Assembly: GCF_900111275.1 (NCBI RefSeq)
Contig: NZ_FOGR01000005.1
Span: forward strand, 1-64,000
DNA from: Rhizobium sp. NFR03
Lineage (GTDB): Bacteria; Pseudomonadota; Alphaproteobacteria; Rhizobiales; Rhizobiaceae
Direction of reading: 5' to 3'
DNA length: 64,000 bases
A program made the translations under genes and the position numbers. Positions 37,166-46,628 of this stretch are shown here, one piece after another. The notes beneath the pieces are model-generated. The model was not told the origin of the DNA. It saw only the letters and a program-made list of their open reading frames with translations, and ran no database searches. The number at the start of each line of letters is the position of its first letter. The stretch's first letter is position 1.

Positions 37166-38229
37166 CAGGAAGCCTTCGGCTGCGTCTGGATGAGGCCCAG
37201 GCGACCGCCGTCATAGCCATCACGCAGCGGCTTCCACCACCATTCGTTCTCCAGATACCAGCGCACCGTCTTCTCGATGCCGGTGTCGAAGTTCTCAAGC
37301 GCTTTCCAGCCGAGTTCGGTTTCCAGACGCGTCGCGTCGATCGCGTAGCGGGCATCGTGGCCCGGGCGATCCGTGACGTGCTCGATCAGCCTGGCATGCG
37401 GCGCGCCCTGCGGACGCAGCGTGTCCATGAGTTCGCAGACGCGGTGTACGACGTCGATGTTGCGACGCTCGTTGCGGCCGCCGACATTGTAGGTCTCGCC
37501 CACCTCACCGCGTTCGGCGATCAGGTCGAGCGCGCGGGCGTGATCCTCGACATAGAGCCAGTCGCGGATGTTGGCGCCGCTGCCATAGACGGGAAGCTTC
37601 TTGCCGTGCATCGCATTGAGGATGATCAGCGGGATCAGCTTTTCCGGGAAATGGTAGGGGCCGTAATTGTTGGAGCAGTTCGACACCACGATCGGCAGGC
37701 CGTAGGTACGCTGCCAGGCCTTGGCCAGATGATCCGACGAAGCCTTGGACGCCGAATATGGCGAGCTCGGGTCATAAGGCGTCGTTTCGGTGAAGAGCCC
37801 GTCGTCGCCGAGCGATCCGTAGACCTCGTCCGTGGACACGTGCAGGAAGCGGAAGGCTTCCTTGGCATCGGCTTCCAGCGTGTTCCAGTACGCGCGAGCG
37901 GCTTCCAGCATGGTGAACGTGCCGATGACGTTGGTCTGCACGAAGTCGGCAGCACCCGTGATCGAACGGTCGACGTGGCTTTCGGCCGCAAGGTGCATGA
38001 CGCGGTCCGGGCGGAACGTGTCGAAGGCTTCCTGGATGGCGCTGCGATCGCAGATGTCGGCCTGCAGGAACCTGTGATTTGCCTCGTTGCTGATGCTGTC
38101 GAGAGAGGTCAGCGTGCCGGCATAGGTCAGCTTGTCGATGGTGAGAACCTCGTAGCCCTTCTCAAGGACGAGATAACGAACCACGGCCGAACCGATGAAG
38201 CCGGCGCCTCCGGTAACAATAACGCGCAT
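37165..38229 (-). CDS. rfbB: dTDP-glucose 4,6-dehydratase
   Basis: A 354-residue extended short-chain dehydrogenase; second step of the dTDP-L-rhamnose route. Rossmann motif [24 protein letters not shown] carries the catalytic Thr-Asp-Glu; [11 protein letters not shown] is the Y-x-x-x-K pair. It starts 18 bases after rfbC. Confidence 0.97.
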   Translation of the reverse strand: MRVIVTGGAGFIGSAVVRYLVLEKGYEVLTIDKLTYAGTLTSLDSISNEANHRFLQADICDRSAIQEAFDTFRPDRVMHLAAESHVDRSITGAADFVQTNVIGTFTMLEAARAYWNTLEADAKEAFRFLHVSTDEVYGSLGDDGLFTETTPYDPSSPYSASKASSDHLAKAWQRTYGLPIVVSNCSNNYGPYHFPEKLIPLIILNAMHGKKLPVYGSGANIRDWLYVEDHARALDLIAERGEVGETYNVGGRNERRNIDVVHRVCELMDTLRPQGAPHARLIEHVTDRPGHDARYAIDATRLETELGWKALENFDTGIEKTVRWYLENEWWWKPLRDGYDGGRLGLIQTQPKAS

Positions 38230-38247
38230 AGTCGGGTTTCCTGATGG

Positions 38248-38826
38248 TTACGAGTTGGCGTTGGGGCCGGTATAGGTGAAGCTTTCCTTCAGCTCTGCCA
38301 GCAGCGGCTGAAGCGTGTCCTTCTTCGACAGGACGGGCGTGCTGGCGACATCGGGCCAGACGATGCCGATAGCCGGATCGTCCCAGCGCAGCCCGCGGTC
38401 GTGCTCGGCGCTGTAATAGTCCGTCACCTTGTAGCTGACCTCCGTGGCCGGCACCAAAGTGCAGAAGCCGTGGGCAAAGCCCGCGGGAACCCACAGCTGA
38501 TGGCCGTTCTGCGCGGTCAGTTCCGCGCCGACATACTGGCCATAGGTGGGCGAGCCGACGCGGATATCGACCGCGACGTCATAGATGGCGCCTGCGATGC
38601 AACGGACGAGCTTGCCCTGTGCGCGCGGCTCCAGCTGAAAATGCAGCCCGCGCACCGTGCCGGCATCCGCCGAAAGCGACTGATTGTCCTGACGGAACTC
38701 GACCTTTGCCGCCTGTTCCTCGAACAGGGACTGGCGGAACGTTTCCATGAAGTACCCGCGGTCGTCACCGATCTTGTTCGGCTTGACCAGAATCACGTCG
38801 GAAATCGAAAGGCGCTCAAAATTCAT
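38248..38826 (-). CDS. rfbC: dTDP-4-dehydrorhamnose 3,5-epimerase
   Basis: A 192-residue cupin-fold epimerase; third step of the pathway although first in gene order here. GDDRGYFMETFR, VRGLHFQLEP with the catalytic His, and WVPAGFAHGFCTL are diagnostic. The ATG at 38826 is the usual start (MNFERLSI) with GGA upstream; an ATG at 38838 is possible. The upstream GT2 gene ends 120 bases before; a weak 5-bp hairpin (38921-38940) lies in between. Confidence 0.95.
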   Translation of the reverse strand: MNFERLSISDVILVKPNKIGDDRGYFMETFRQSLFEEQAAKVEFRQDNQSLSADAGTVRGLHFQLEPRAQGKLVRCIAGAIYDVAVDIRVGSPTYGQYVGAELTAQNGHQLWVPAGFAHGFCTLVPATEVSYKVTDYYSAEHDRGLRWDDPAIGIVWPDVASTPVLSKKDTLQPLLAELKESFTYTGPNANS

Positions 38827-38946
38827 GCATAGGTCCATCTATCGTTGCTGAAATATCTTTATCGGCTGGCAATGCTTGTATCAACGTGTCTGTGCAGCTT
38901 TCAAGACATCTGTGAAAGACAAGGCCCGGGGACTTGCCTTTCTTCT

Positions 38947-41535
38947 CTAATCCCGAATTGTGCCGTCTTCGCGATCCTGCGTCAGGTTGACGCTGTAGTA
39001 GGGATCGTTCGTGATGCGCGGCTTCCAGCGGGCAAGAACCGTTTCGGCTTCCCGACGGAACCGGTCCGCCTTCTCCCCCGTCATGTCGAGGCCGCGGGTG
39101 GCGCTTTCGAGGTGGATGAGGCGAGCGGCCGGCACCATGAGGTTGCGGTAGCCGGCAGCATCAAGCTTGAGGCAGAGATCGACGTCGTTGAAGGCGATCT
39201 GCAATGCGTCTTCATCCATGCCGCCAACCTCTGCATATTTGTGACGCTCCACGATGAGGCAGGCGGCGGTGACGGTGGAGACGCGGTGCGTGGCGACAAG
39301 GGTGTCCATGTAACCGCGATCATCTTCTGCTTTGAACTTTTGCGGATGTGCGGTGACGTAGCCGACGCCGCAGGCCATGCCGCCGTGCTGCACATGGCCG
39401 GAGGGATAGAGGAGCTTTGCGCCGACCGCGCCGATGTCCGGCCGCACAGCCTCTGCCACCATGGTTTTCAGCCAGGAAGGCTCGATGGCGAGGATGTCGT
39501 TGTTGACGAGGCCGAGCACCGCACCCTTGGCCACCGCCGCTGCCCGATTGTTCAGATGCGCGAAGTTGAACGGGCCTGGCACGTTTACGATGCCGACCTG
39601 CCCGCTGGACGCGACTTCCTCGAAATAGGTCAGCGTTTCGGCTTGCGAACTGCCATTGTCGATGATGAGGATATCGAAGCTCGGATAATCGGTTTCGCGT
39701 AGAAGCGAGGCGACGCCCTTGCGCAGGATGTCGACGCTGTCGCGGGTGGGGATCATCAGCGTGACGTGCGGCCAGCCACCGGCCGGCTCTGAGGGTGACG
39801 GGGGCTGGAAGGCGACGGTTTCCGGCTTCGCATGACGATGGTTCAGCACGTCGGGGAGATGGAGGACGTCGCTTTCCGAGGCGCCCGCCAGCGCTGTTTT
39901 CAAAACGTCCTGCCACCGGTCAGACAGTGCGCTGAGTCCCTCTGTCAGCCGGTCCTGACGGATTGCGACGAAGGGGCCGATATAGCCGGTCGAGGCCTGG
40001 AAGTCCGGATCCCAGTCCGGCTTGAAGAGCGGGTCGCGGCGCTCGCCTGCAACCAGATGATCCTCGTCCGTGTAGATGATGTCGGTGCCCTTGCCGCGTC
40101 TGGCGAAAATCTCTTCCGCAAGACGGAAAAGGGCGGCGGGAGAAAGCCGATCGCCCGCATCGACATGCACGATGTGGCCGCCCGACCGGCTGCCGATGGC
40201 GGTGGGCAGATCCGTCGGGAATGCGACGCCCGGAACAACGGCCTCGATGTACAGACGCTCCGATGCCGTCAACGGGCGCGGAGCGAGAATGTCGAGCGTC
40301 CAGTGCGGATAGACCTGCTCGCCAAGCGAAGCCAGCGTTTGGGCGAGGGGTGCAGGTCCCTCTGGATCCCATTCGACAAGCACCGCCAGAGCCGGCTTCT
40401 TCGGCCAGCGGGCAACGTTCTTGCTTGCTTGATTCGCGGAAAGCCGCGACGGCGTTTCGTAGCGGCGGATCCAGCGCTGGTAGGCATCGAGCGGAGAATT
40501 TGCGAGGCACTGCGCCAATGCTGCTTCCATGGCCGCCGGGCCCTCGTGCCGGCGTCTGGCCAGAGCGTCGCGCGTCGCTGTGCGATCCCGCTTCCACGCA
40601 TGACGCACGACGCGGCTGAGCCCGATCTGGCGCAGGCTGATCTGCGTGACGGCGAAGGGGCCGGCGGAGTGGGAAGGGTCGAGCCGGAGGCTCAGGATGG
40701 GCGCATCCACGCGGCAGAAGGCGTGAAACCTGCCGTTGCGCGGGGCCAGCCGGAAGGTCGAGAAGGTCTGCCATTGCGGCGCATGCTCGACATAGAGGAT
40801 CGGCTCGATGATCGGCGTCTTCATGTCGATGCCGAATTCGATTTCGATCCAGCCAGGGACGGGTGCGGTGGCGCACCGGATCTCGAATTGCGGGTTGCCG
40901 GTGGTTCCTGTGAGAACGCCGTCGCGAAGGACAAGGTTGGCCTTGGGGACGAGTTCGGCATTGAGATCGGCCGAGCAGATGAGAGGAAGAAGACGCGGTT
41001 GCCCAGCCGCGCCTGGCTGGGCTGTGGGGATATTTCCCACCGATGTGGCGTCGGATGGATCGATGCCGGTACGCGCCAGTTCTCCGGATAGGTCGTCCAG
41101 CAGTGGCTGCACGCTCGGTGCAAGCGGCGAAGCGGGCGGTGGCGCCGCCGGACGTTGGATTACGCTGTTCTCGGGCAGGAGCGCGACGCGCAATCCGGCG
41201 ATCTCATGTTCGACATTCGGTCCGTCGGGAAGTGCGCGGATGGCTTCGAACATCGATAGCGCCTCCGGCAGCCGGTTGAGCCGCTTCAAGAGGTGTGCGA
41301 GGTGCAGTCGCGCGTCCCATTCCGTGCCATCGCACCGGATCGCCGTCCGATAGGCCCTCTCCGCGTCTTCCAGCGCGCCTGCGTCCTTTAGAAGATGCGC
41401 GAGCTGGACCCAACGCGGCGCAGACGCGATCGCGTGCCGGAGTTCTTGCGCCATGGCGGCGATGGCTGCGAAATGGCGCTGGTCGTCCAGGGATATCTCG
41501 GCGGACACGAATGGCTTCTCCGAATGCGTACGCAC
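38947..41535 (-). CDS. Large glycosyltransferase with TPR-like N terminus and two GT2 modules
   Basis: An 862-residue protein. Residues ~40-105 look like TPR helices (AHLLKDAGALEDAERAYRTA). Residues ~185-300 form a beta-rich domain. Residues ~380-540 are a first GT2-like module (HIVHVDAGDRLSPAALF, IIYTDEDHLV, LFKPDWDPDFQAS) whose N-terminal part is eroded. Residues ~588-850 are a complete GT2 module (VTLMIPTRDSVDILRKGVAS, ILIIDNGSS, LGLVNNDI). Location upstream of rfbCBDA suggests rhamnose as donor sugar (inference). The start at 41535 is a GTG with an imperfect RBS. Confidence 0.85.
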   Translation of the reverse strand: MRTHSEKPFVSAEISLDDQRHFAAIAAMAQELRHAIASAPRWVQLAHLLKDAGALEDAERAYRTAIRCDGTEWDARLHLAHLLKRLNRLPEALSMFEAIRALPDGPNVEHEIAGLRVALLPENSVIQRPAAPPPASPLAPSVQPLLDDLSGELARTGIDPSDATSVGNIPTAQPGAAGQPRLLPLICSADLNAELVPKANLVLRDGVLTGTTGNPQFEIRCATAPVPGWIEIEFGIDMKTPIIEPILYVEHAPQWQTFSTFRLAPRNGRFHAFCRVDAPILSLRLDPSHSAGPFAVTQISLRQIGLSRVVRHAWKRDRTATRDALARRRHEGPAAMEAALAQCLANSPLDAYQRWIRRYETPSRLSANQASKNVARWPKKPALAVLVEWDPEGPAPLAQTLASLGEQVYPHWTLDILAPRPLTASERLYIEAVVPGVAFPTDLPTAIGSRSGGHIVHVDAGDRLSPAALFRLAEEIFARRGKGTDIIYTDEDHLVAGERRDPLFKPDWDPDFQASTGYIGPFVAIRQDRLTEGLSALSDRWQDVLKTALAGASESDVLHLPDVLNHRHAKPETVAFQPPSPSEPAGGWPHVTLMIPTRDSVDILRKGVASLLRETDYPSFDILIIDNGSSQAETLTYFEEVASSGQVGIVNVPGPFNFAHLNNRAAAVAKGAVLGLVNNDILAIEPSWLKTMVAEAVRPDIGAVGAKLLYPSGHVQHGGMACGVGYVTAHPQKFKAEDDRGYMDTLVATHRVSTVTAACLIVERHKYAEVGGMDEDALQIAFNDVDLCLKLDAAGYRNLMVPAARLIHLESATRGLDMTGEKADRFRREAETVLARWKPRITNDPYYSVNLTQDREDGTIRD

Positions 41536-41756
41536 CTTCCGGGCGAAAGAATGCCGACCGCTTTAAACGATCTCCGCCCGAAGGGAAACGCCGTTGGCCG
41601 CCCGTTCGGCGATCCGGATGGTCGGCACTCGCGGCTTTCCGTCCATCCGCATGGTCAGCAAGCCGCAAGGTCGCCGCTTCATGGTCGTTTTCCCGTGGGA
41701 GAGATGGCGGGGTGCGCTATAGTTTAGCGTAACGTGATTGGAAGAAAGCCGCTGAC

Positions 41757-43592
41757 ATGCCGCATCGCAGGGACGCTCGCAACAGGCAGACAGGGAGCGC
41801 GGCTGGCGTGGCAGCGGGAGATCTGGAGGAGGAGCAGACGCTTGGCCAGCAGCTGCGCATGATGCAGCAGGCCTTCGTGGCCTCGCCGTCGCGCCGTGTC
41901 ATACTGTTGCTGGCTGCCGGGCTGCTTGCGGTCATCATCGCCATTGCCGTCGGTCAGATCTTCCTCAATCGCTGGTACAAGCCGTTCTACGACACGCTGG
42001 AGCGGCGCGACCTGCCGGCTTTTCTGGGGCAATTCGTCGTCTTCGGCCAGATCGCCGGCGTCATCCTCGTCCTCAACGTCATCCAGACGTGGCTTGGGCA
42101 ATGGATCAAGATCAAGCTGCGGGAAGGATTGACGCGGGATCTCATCAACGAGTGGATGAAGCCGACGCGGGCGTTCCGTCTTGCCAATGCAGGCTCGCTC
42201 GGCATCAATCCCGACCAGCGCATCCACGAGGATGCGCGGCATCTGACGGACCTGACGGCCGGCCTCGGCATCGGCCTCGTCCAGTCCGGCATTCTGCTCG
42301 TCAGCTTCATCGGGGTGCTCTGGTCGCTGTCGGCCGGTTTCGTCTTTCATTTTCAGGGCTATGCCGTGGCCATTCCCGGCTACATGGTCTGGGCCGCGAT
42401 CCTCTATGCCGGCATTGCCTCGTGGCTGAGCTGGCTGGTCGGTCGGCCGCTCGTGAAGCTGAACGGCGAGCACTATCAGCGCGAGGCCGCGCTCCGGTTC
42501 TCCCTCATGCGCGTCAACGAACATATCGAGGCGGTCTCTCTGTCGGGCGGAGAGGCGAACGAGAAGCGCCGGATCGAGCGCGACCTTGCCTCCGTGCTGG
42601 AGATCAGTCGCGGCCTGATGTTTGCGATGACCCGACTGACGTGGGTGACGGCCGGCTATGGCTGGGTGACGGTGATTGCGCCCATCGTCATCGCGGCGCC
42701 TGTCTTCTTTGCCGGAAACCTTTCCTTTGGCGGGCTGATGATGGCCGTCGGTGCCTTCAATCAGGTACATGCATCGCTCCGATGGTTCGTGGACAACATC
42801 GAGGCGGTGGCCGACTGGCGGGCGACGCTGCTGCGTGTTTCCGCCTTCCGGTCGGCCATGCTGATGACCGACGAGCGCTACGAGAACGACAAGCGGATCG
42901 CCTATTCTAAGCCCGGTGCGGCCAGCTCAGGTGGCAGTATCGTCATGGACGATCTCGCGATAACCTCGCCCTCCGGCTGCGTCAGGCTTGCCGATGCGCA
43001 TGTCGAGATCCTGCCGGGAGACCGGGTGCTGATCACGGCGCGGACCGACGTCGACAAGAGCTCGTTCTTCCGCGCGGTGACCGGTCTCTGGCCCTGGGGT
43101 CGCGGGCGGCTTGCGCTGCCGCCGTCCGAGAGCATGGCATTCATTCCGCGCGCACCCTATTTCCCGCCGGGCAGCGTGGCGGAAACCCTGATCCATCCTG
43201 CAGCGCCCGACCGGTTCCCGCGCGAGCAACTGGCCTCCGTGCTGACGCGCCTCGGGCTCGATCGGTTCGTGGCGTCACTCGATCAGTCATTGCAATCGCA
43301 GGTGAAGCCCACGGAGGCGGAGTTGCGCCTTCTCGCCATCGCGCGTCTCGGGCTTCACAAACCGCGCTGGATCGTTGTGGAGGAGGTGCTCGATACGCTC
43401 GATCCGGAAACCTACCAGCGCGTCGTCACCTTCTTCACCGTGGAGACGGCCAAGGCCGCCATCATCAATATCGGGCGAATGCAGCCGAACGACACCTTCT
43501 TCAAGCGCGTGCTGCATTTGGAAAACGACCCCGGCGGCAAGACGCTGAAGCGCCTGCAGCCGCGAAGCCTGCGGACGCATCGGGACGGTTAG
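41757..43592 (+). CDS. ABC transporter, fused membrane and ATPase domains (SbmA/BacA-YddA type) with degenerate ATPase
   Basis: A 611-residue half-transporter. Residues ~45-345 form the membrane domain (FLNRWYKPFYDTLERRD, typical of the YddA/BacA-like class). Residues ~390-600 align with the nucleotide-binding domain, but its key motifs are altered: Walker A reads ARTDVDKSS (residues 428-436; both key glycines lost, Lys434 kept), the signature LS-GE is replaced by KPTEAE, Walker B has Glu for Asp (IVVEEV) and the H-loop His is Arg (NIGRM). ATP hydrolysis is therefore doubtful. Divergent from the GT2/rfb operon; the substrate is unknown. Confidence 0.85.
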   Translation: MPHRRDARNRQTGSAAGVAAGDLEEEQTLGQQLRMMQQAFVASPSRRVILLLAAGLLAVIIAIAVGQIFLNRWYKPFYDTLERRDLPAFLGQFVVFGQIAGVILVLNVIQTWLGQWIKIKLREGLTRDLINEWMKPTRAFRLANAGSLGINPDQRIHEDARHLTDLTAGLGIGLVQSGILLVSFIGVLWSLSAGFVFHFQGYAVAIPGYMVWAAILYAGIASWLSWLVGRPLVKLNGEHYQREAALRFSLMRVNEHIEAVSLSGGEANEKRRIERDLASVLEISRGLMFAMTRLTWVTAGYGWVTVIAPIVIAAPVFFAGNLSFGGLMMAVGAFNQVHASLRWFVDNIEAVADWRATLLRVSAFRSAMLMTDERYENDKRIAYSKPGAASSGGSIVMDDLAITSPSGCVRLADAHVEILPGDRVLITARTDVDKSSFFRAVTGLWPWGRGRLALPPSESMAFIPRAPYFPPGSVAETLIHPAAPDRFPREQLASVLTRLGLDRFVASLDQSLQSQVKPTEAELRLLAIARLGLHKPRWIVVEEVLDTLDPETYQRVVTFFTVETAKAAIINIGRMQPNDTFFKRVLHLENDPGGKTLKRLQPRSLRTHRDG

Positions 43593-43710
43593 ACGGTTTT
43601 TTCGCGTCGCCATTAATCCGCTATTGGCGAATATGGCTTATGCCGGATGCAACTGCCCTTCGGGGCGAGCGTCACGGCATTCGCGCATCTGGCGGATCGG
43701 GAGGTTCGAC

Positions 43711-44625
43711 GTGGAAGAGCCGCTGCAGCATCGTTTCTCTCTCGTCGTGGCGACCCTCGGGCGGGTCGAGGAGATCGAGCGTCTTCTGGTTTCGCTCGTC
43801 GCGCAGCAGCGCCGCGATCTCGAGGTTCTCTTCGTCGATCAGAACGGCGACGACCGCCTCGTTCCTCTTCTCGCGCGGTTCTCGGCGGAGATCGACATCG
43901 TCCATATCCGCTCGAGCGAAAAAGGCGTCTGTCGCGCGCGAAACCGCGGCGCGGCGCAGGCGCGCGGTGCCTGGCTAATGTTCCCGGACGACGACTGCTG
44001 GTATCCCGACGCCTTCTTCCAGACGCTGGAGGCACTGATGGCGTCAGAGCCGGCTGATATCTATAGCGGCCGGCCGACGGCGACCGACGGACGGACGATC
44101 ATGGGGGACTTCGCCACGGAGCCGACGGCGCTGACGCGGGATACGGTCTGGGACACGCTGATGGAGTGGATCGTTATCGTGCGTCGGCCGGTATACGAAG
44201 TCGCAGGCGGGTTCGATGCGGCTCTGGGGCCGGGCTCTGGTACGATCTGGGGCGCGCACGAGGTTCAGGACATGATCCTCAACTGCCTGGAGACCGGCGC
44301 GACGGGGCAATATTTCCCGGCGCTTACGGCGCATCATCCCGAGGACCATGGCGACCGGCGGACGCACGAGCATGCGCAAAAGATGTATCGCTACGGCGCC
44401 GGGCTCGGCTACGTGCTGCGGCGGCACGGTTTTCCGATGCGGCGTTTCCTGCCGGAAATCATTCGTCCGCTGGTCGGTATTTTCGTCTATGGCCTCAAGG
44501 CCGACTGGGCGATGGCCCGCCGCTCGCGGCAACTTCTTCTCGGCCGCCTGCAAGGATGGCGCACGGCGCCTGCCCGACATACGGCGCGACGGTCCGACCT
44601 CGAACCGGTCCTGCCGAAAGCCTGA
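43711..44625 (+). CDS. GT2-family glycosyltransferase
   Basis: A 304-residue GT-A glycosyltransferase. FSLVVATLGRVEEIERLLVS starts the nucleotide-binding fold, EVLFVDQNGDDRL follows, and FPDDDCWYPDAFF holds the D-x-D metal site. A basic C-terminal part (about residues 235-304) could associate with the membrane. The GTG at 43711 with GGGAGG six bases upstream is preferred over an in-frame ATG at 43624. It lies 118 bases after the ABC transporter on the same strand. Confidence 0.85.
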   Translation: MEEPLQHRFSLVVATLGRVEEIERLLVSLVAQQRRDLEVLFVDQNGDDRLVPLLARFSAEIDIVHIRSSEKGVCRARNRGAAQARGAWLMFPDDDCWYPDAFFQTLEALMASEPADIYSGRPTATDGRTIMGDFATEPTALTRDTVWDTLMEWIVIVRRPVYEVAGGFDAALGPGSGTIWGAHEVQDMILNCLETGATGQYFPALTAHHPEDHGDRRTHEHAQKMYRYGAGLGYVLRRHGFPMRRFLPEIIRPLVGIFVYGLKADWAMARRSRQLLLGRLQGWRTAPARHTARRSDLEPVLPKA

Positions 44626-44727
44626 CGGTTTCGAATATCCATCAGAGGAATCGAATATTAACGGATACTGCTCTAGATCGAGGCGACATCGCACCTCGGT
44701 GCTTCCAACCAACGGAACCGAATACGA

Positions 44728-46521
44728 ATGACCTCCGCCAGACTGGATGCCATCCGGATGCCTCTTTGTGCCAGCCGGCCGATCACGTTTGAAAACACCG
44801 TCGGCCTTTTCACACCGGCGCAAGGTGCGGTTACGCGAAGCGCCGTCCTGTTCATCAGCCCTTGGGGGCTGGAAGAGCTCTGCGTGCACAAGGCGTGGCG
44901 CGAGCTTGCCGATAGCCTTGCGGATGTCGGTGTTGCCAGCCTGCGCTACGACCATCCCGGCACGGGCGATGCGCTGGATCTGCCCGAGTCTGCGGGCCTC
45001 GAACCCTTCGTGACGACGGCGCTTGCCGCGGCGCGATGCCTTCGCGATCTCACCGGACTTCAGCGTCTGGTCGTGGTGGCGCAGGGGTTCGGATCGCTTC
45101 AGGTTCCAGACCTGCTTCAGGCGGAAGATCCCTCGTTTGTGTTTGCGGGTGTTGCTCTTCTTGCGCCGGTCACGAGCGGGCGGCGATATCTGCGTGAGCT
45201 TTCGCTATGGGCAAAGGTTGTGGACGAAGGATTGGGCTTGCCGCCCGGCAGCGGCGGTCCGGGTACGTCTATCGCGGGCCTTACGATGCAGGACAGCATT
45301 GCCGCTGCGGTGCGCAGCGCAGATGGCAAGGCGCTGAAGCCAGCGGGCTCGACGCGTTTTTTCATCGCGGAACGTCCGCAGTCGGATGCAGACGGAGCGC
45401 TGGCCGTTCAGTTGCAGACGGAGGGTGCCGATGTCACTCGGGTCGTCTTCGAGGGCTATTCCGACCTCGTGTCGAACCCGACCATAGCGGAGACGCCCGT
45501 TGCCGTCTTCAAGGCGTTGAGCAGATGGATCCTTGACCTCGTCGGGTCCGAGGTCGCGGCGGATGCCGGGCAGGGTGCACCGTCTTCCGGCGTCATCGAT
45601 GGCGGCAGCTTCATCGAATGTCCTATGCGGTTCGGCCCCGACGACCGGTTGTTCGGCATCCTCTGTACGCCAGCCGATGCCGTTCCCTCGGGCACCGCTT
45701 TGCTGCTCGGCACCGGATATGACCGGCAATCCGGCTGGGCGCGCTCGACGGTGGAAACGGCGCGCATGCTCGCCGCATCGGGCATTGCCTCGTTCCGGTT
45801 CGACGCCGCTGGCATCGCCGATAGCCCGCCGGCGCCGGAGGGCGACCGTCAGGTGCTCTATTCACCCAAACAGATTTCCGATGTGCGCGCCGCGCTCGAT
45901 CGCATCGAGGCCATCGGCCTGCCCGATCCCGTCTTCGTCGGTCGATGCAGCGGGGCTTACCTCGCGTTCAATGCGGCGCTGGCCGAGCCGCGGTGCCGTG
46001 GGGTCATCGCGATCAATATTCTGACCTTCTCCTGGGATCCGCGTGACGATGTGGATCAGATGATCCGCTACAATCCCCGCTCGCTCGACGACTACAAGCG
46101 GCGCGCCCTTCGCATGGAGACAGCCTACAGATTGATCTCCGGCAAGATCGACGTGCCGCGCGCCGCCGGCAATATTCTCAAGATCGTCGTGCGCCGCGTT
46201 TCGCGGATGGCAGCTCCGGTGCTTGGTTCCCTGTCGGTCGAAGCAAGGCTGCGCAACGGTGTGCACCGCGCGTTCCGGCAATTGCGCGACCGTCATGTCC
46301 CCGTTTCTCTCGTCTATAGCGAGGGCGATATCGGCCTCGCTCGGCTGACCCAGCATTTTGGACGGGACGGTCACCTTCTTGCACGGTATTCGAACGTCTC
46401 GCGCATCCTGCTGGCCGATGCCGACCACAATGTCACGCCGCCCAAGGCGCGGCGCGAACTTCGCGAGCACATTCGCGATACGATCCTCGCTATCGCATCC
46501 GCCACACGCACATCATCGTGA
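44728..46521 (+). CDS. Tandem alpha/beta-hydrolase-fold protein
   Basis: A 597-residue protein of two alpha/beta-hydrolase-like halves (residues ~20-275 and ~295-590). In the first half the nucleophile elbow reads VAQGFGS, without a Ser in the G-x-S-x-G position. In the second it reads FVGRCSGAY, placing Cys407 at the nucleophile; the C-terminal His is in DADHNV. It may act as acyl- or peptidyl-transferase or hydrolase in surface polysaccharide modification, given the GT2 gene 102 bases upstream. The reaction is not known. Confidence 0.75.
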   Translation: MTSARLDAIRMPLCASRPITFENTVGLFTPAQGAVTRSAVLFISPWGLEELCVHKAWRELADSLADVGVASLRYDHPGTGDALDLPESAGLEPFVTTALAAARCLRDLTGLQRLVVVAQGFGSLQVPDLLQAEDPSFVFAGVALLAPVTSGRRYLRELSLWAKVVDEGLGLPPGSGGPGTSIAGLTMQDSIAAAVRSADGKALKPAGSTRFFIAERPQSDADGALAVQLQTEGADVTRVVFEGYSDLVSNPTIAETPVAVFKALSRWILDLVGSEVAADAGQGAPSSGVIDGGSFIECPMRFGPDDRLFGILCTPADAVPSGTALLLGTGYDRQSGWARSTVETARMLAASGIASFRFDAAGIADSPPAPEGDRQVLYSPKQISDVRAALDRIEAIGLPDPVFVGRCSGAYLAFNAALAEPRCRGVIAINILTFSWDPRDDVDQMIRYNPRSLDDYKRRALRMETAYRLISGKIDVPRAAGNILKIVVRRVSRMAAPVLGSLSVEARLRNGVHRAFRQLRDRHVPVSLVYSEGDIGLARLTQHFGRDGHLLARYSNVSRILLADADHNVTPPKARRELREHIRDTILAIASATRTSS

Positions 46522-46628
46522 CCTTCTACGAATGGGTAAAACAGCACCCTGCGCGAAGGCTCAAGATCCTGTTGCGTTTCCAGTCGTCTCGTGAAGCTTC
46601 GCGCGTCGATCGTCAGACGATGTGTGGG

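Noticed and set aside
38921-38940. AAGGC/GCCTT hairpin between the large GT2 and rfbC
   Set aside because: Five base pairs only; the genes are more likely co-transcribed.
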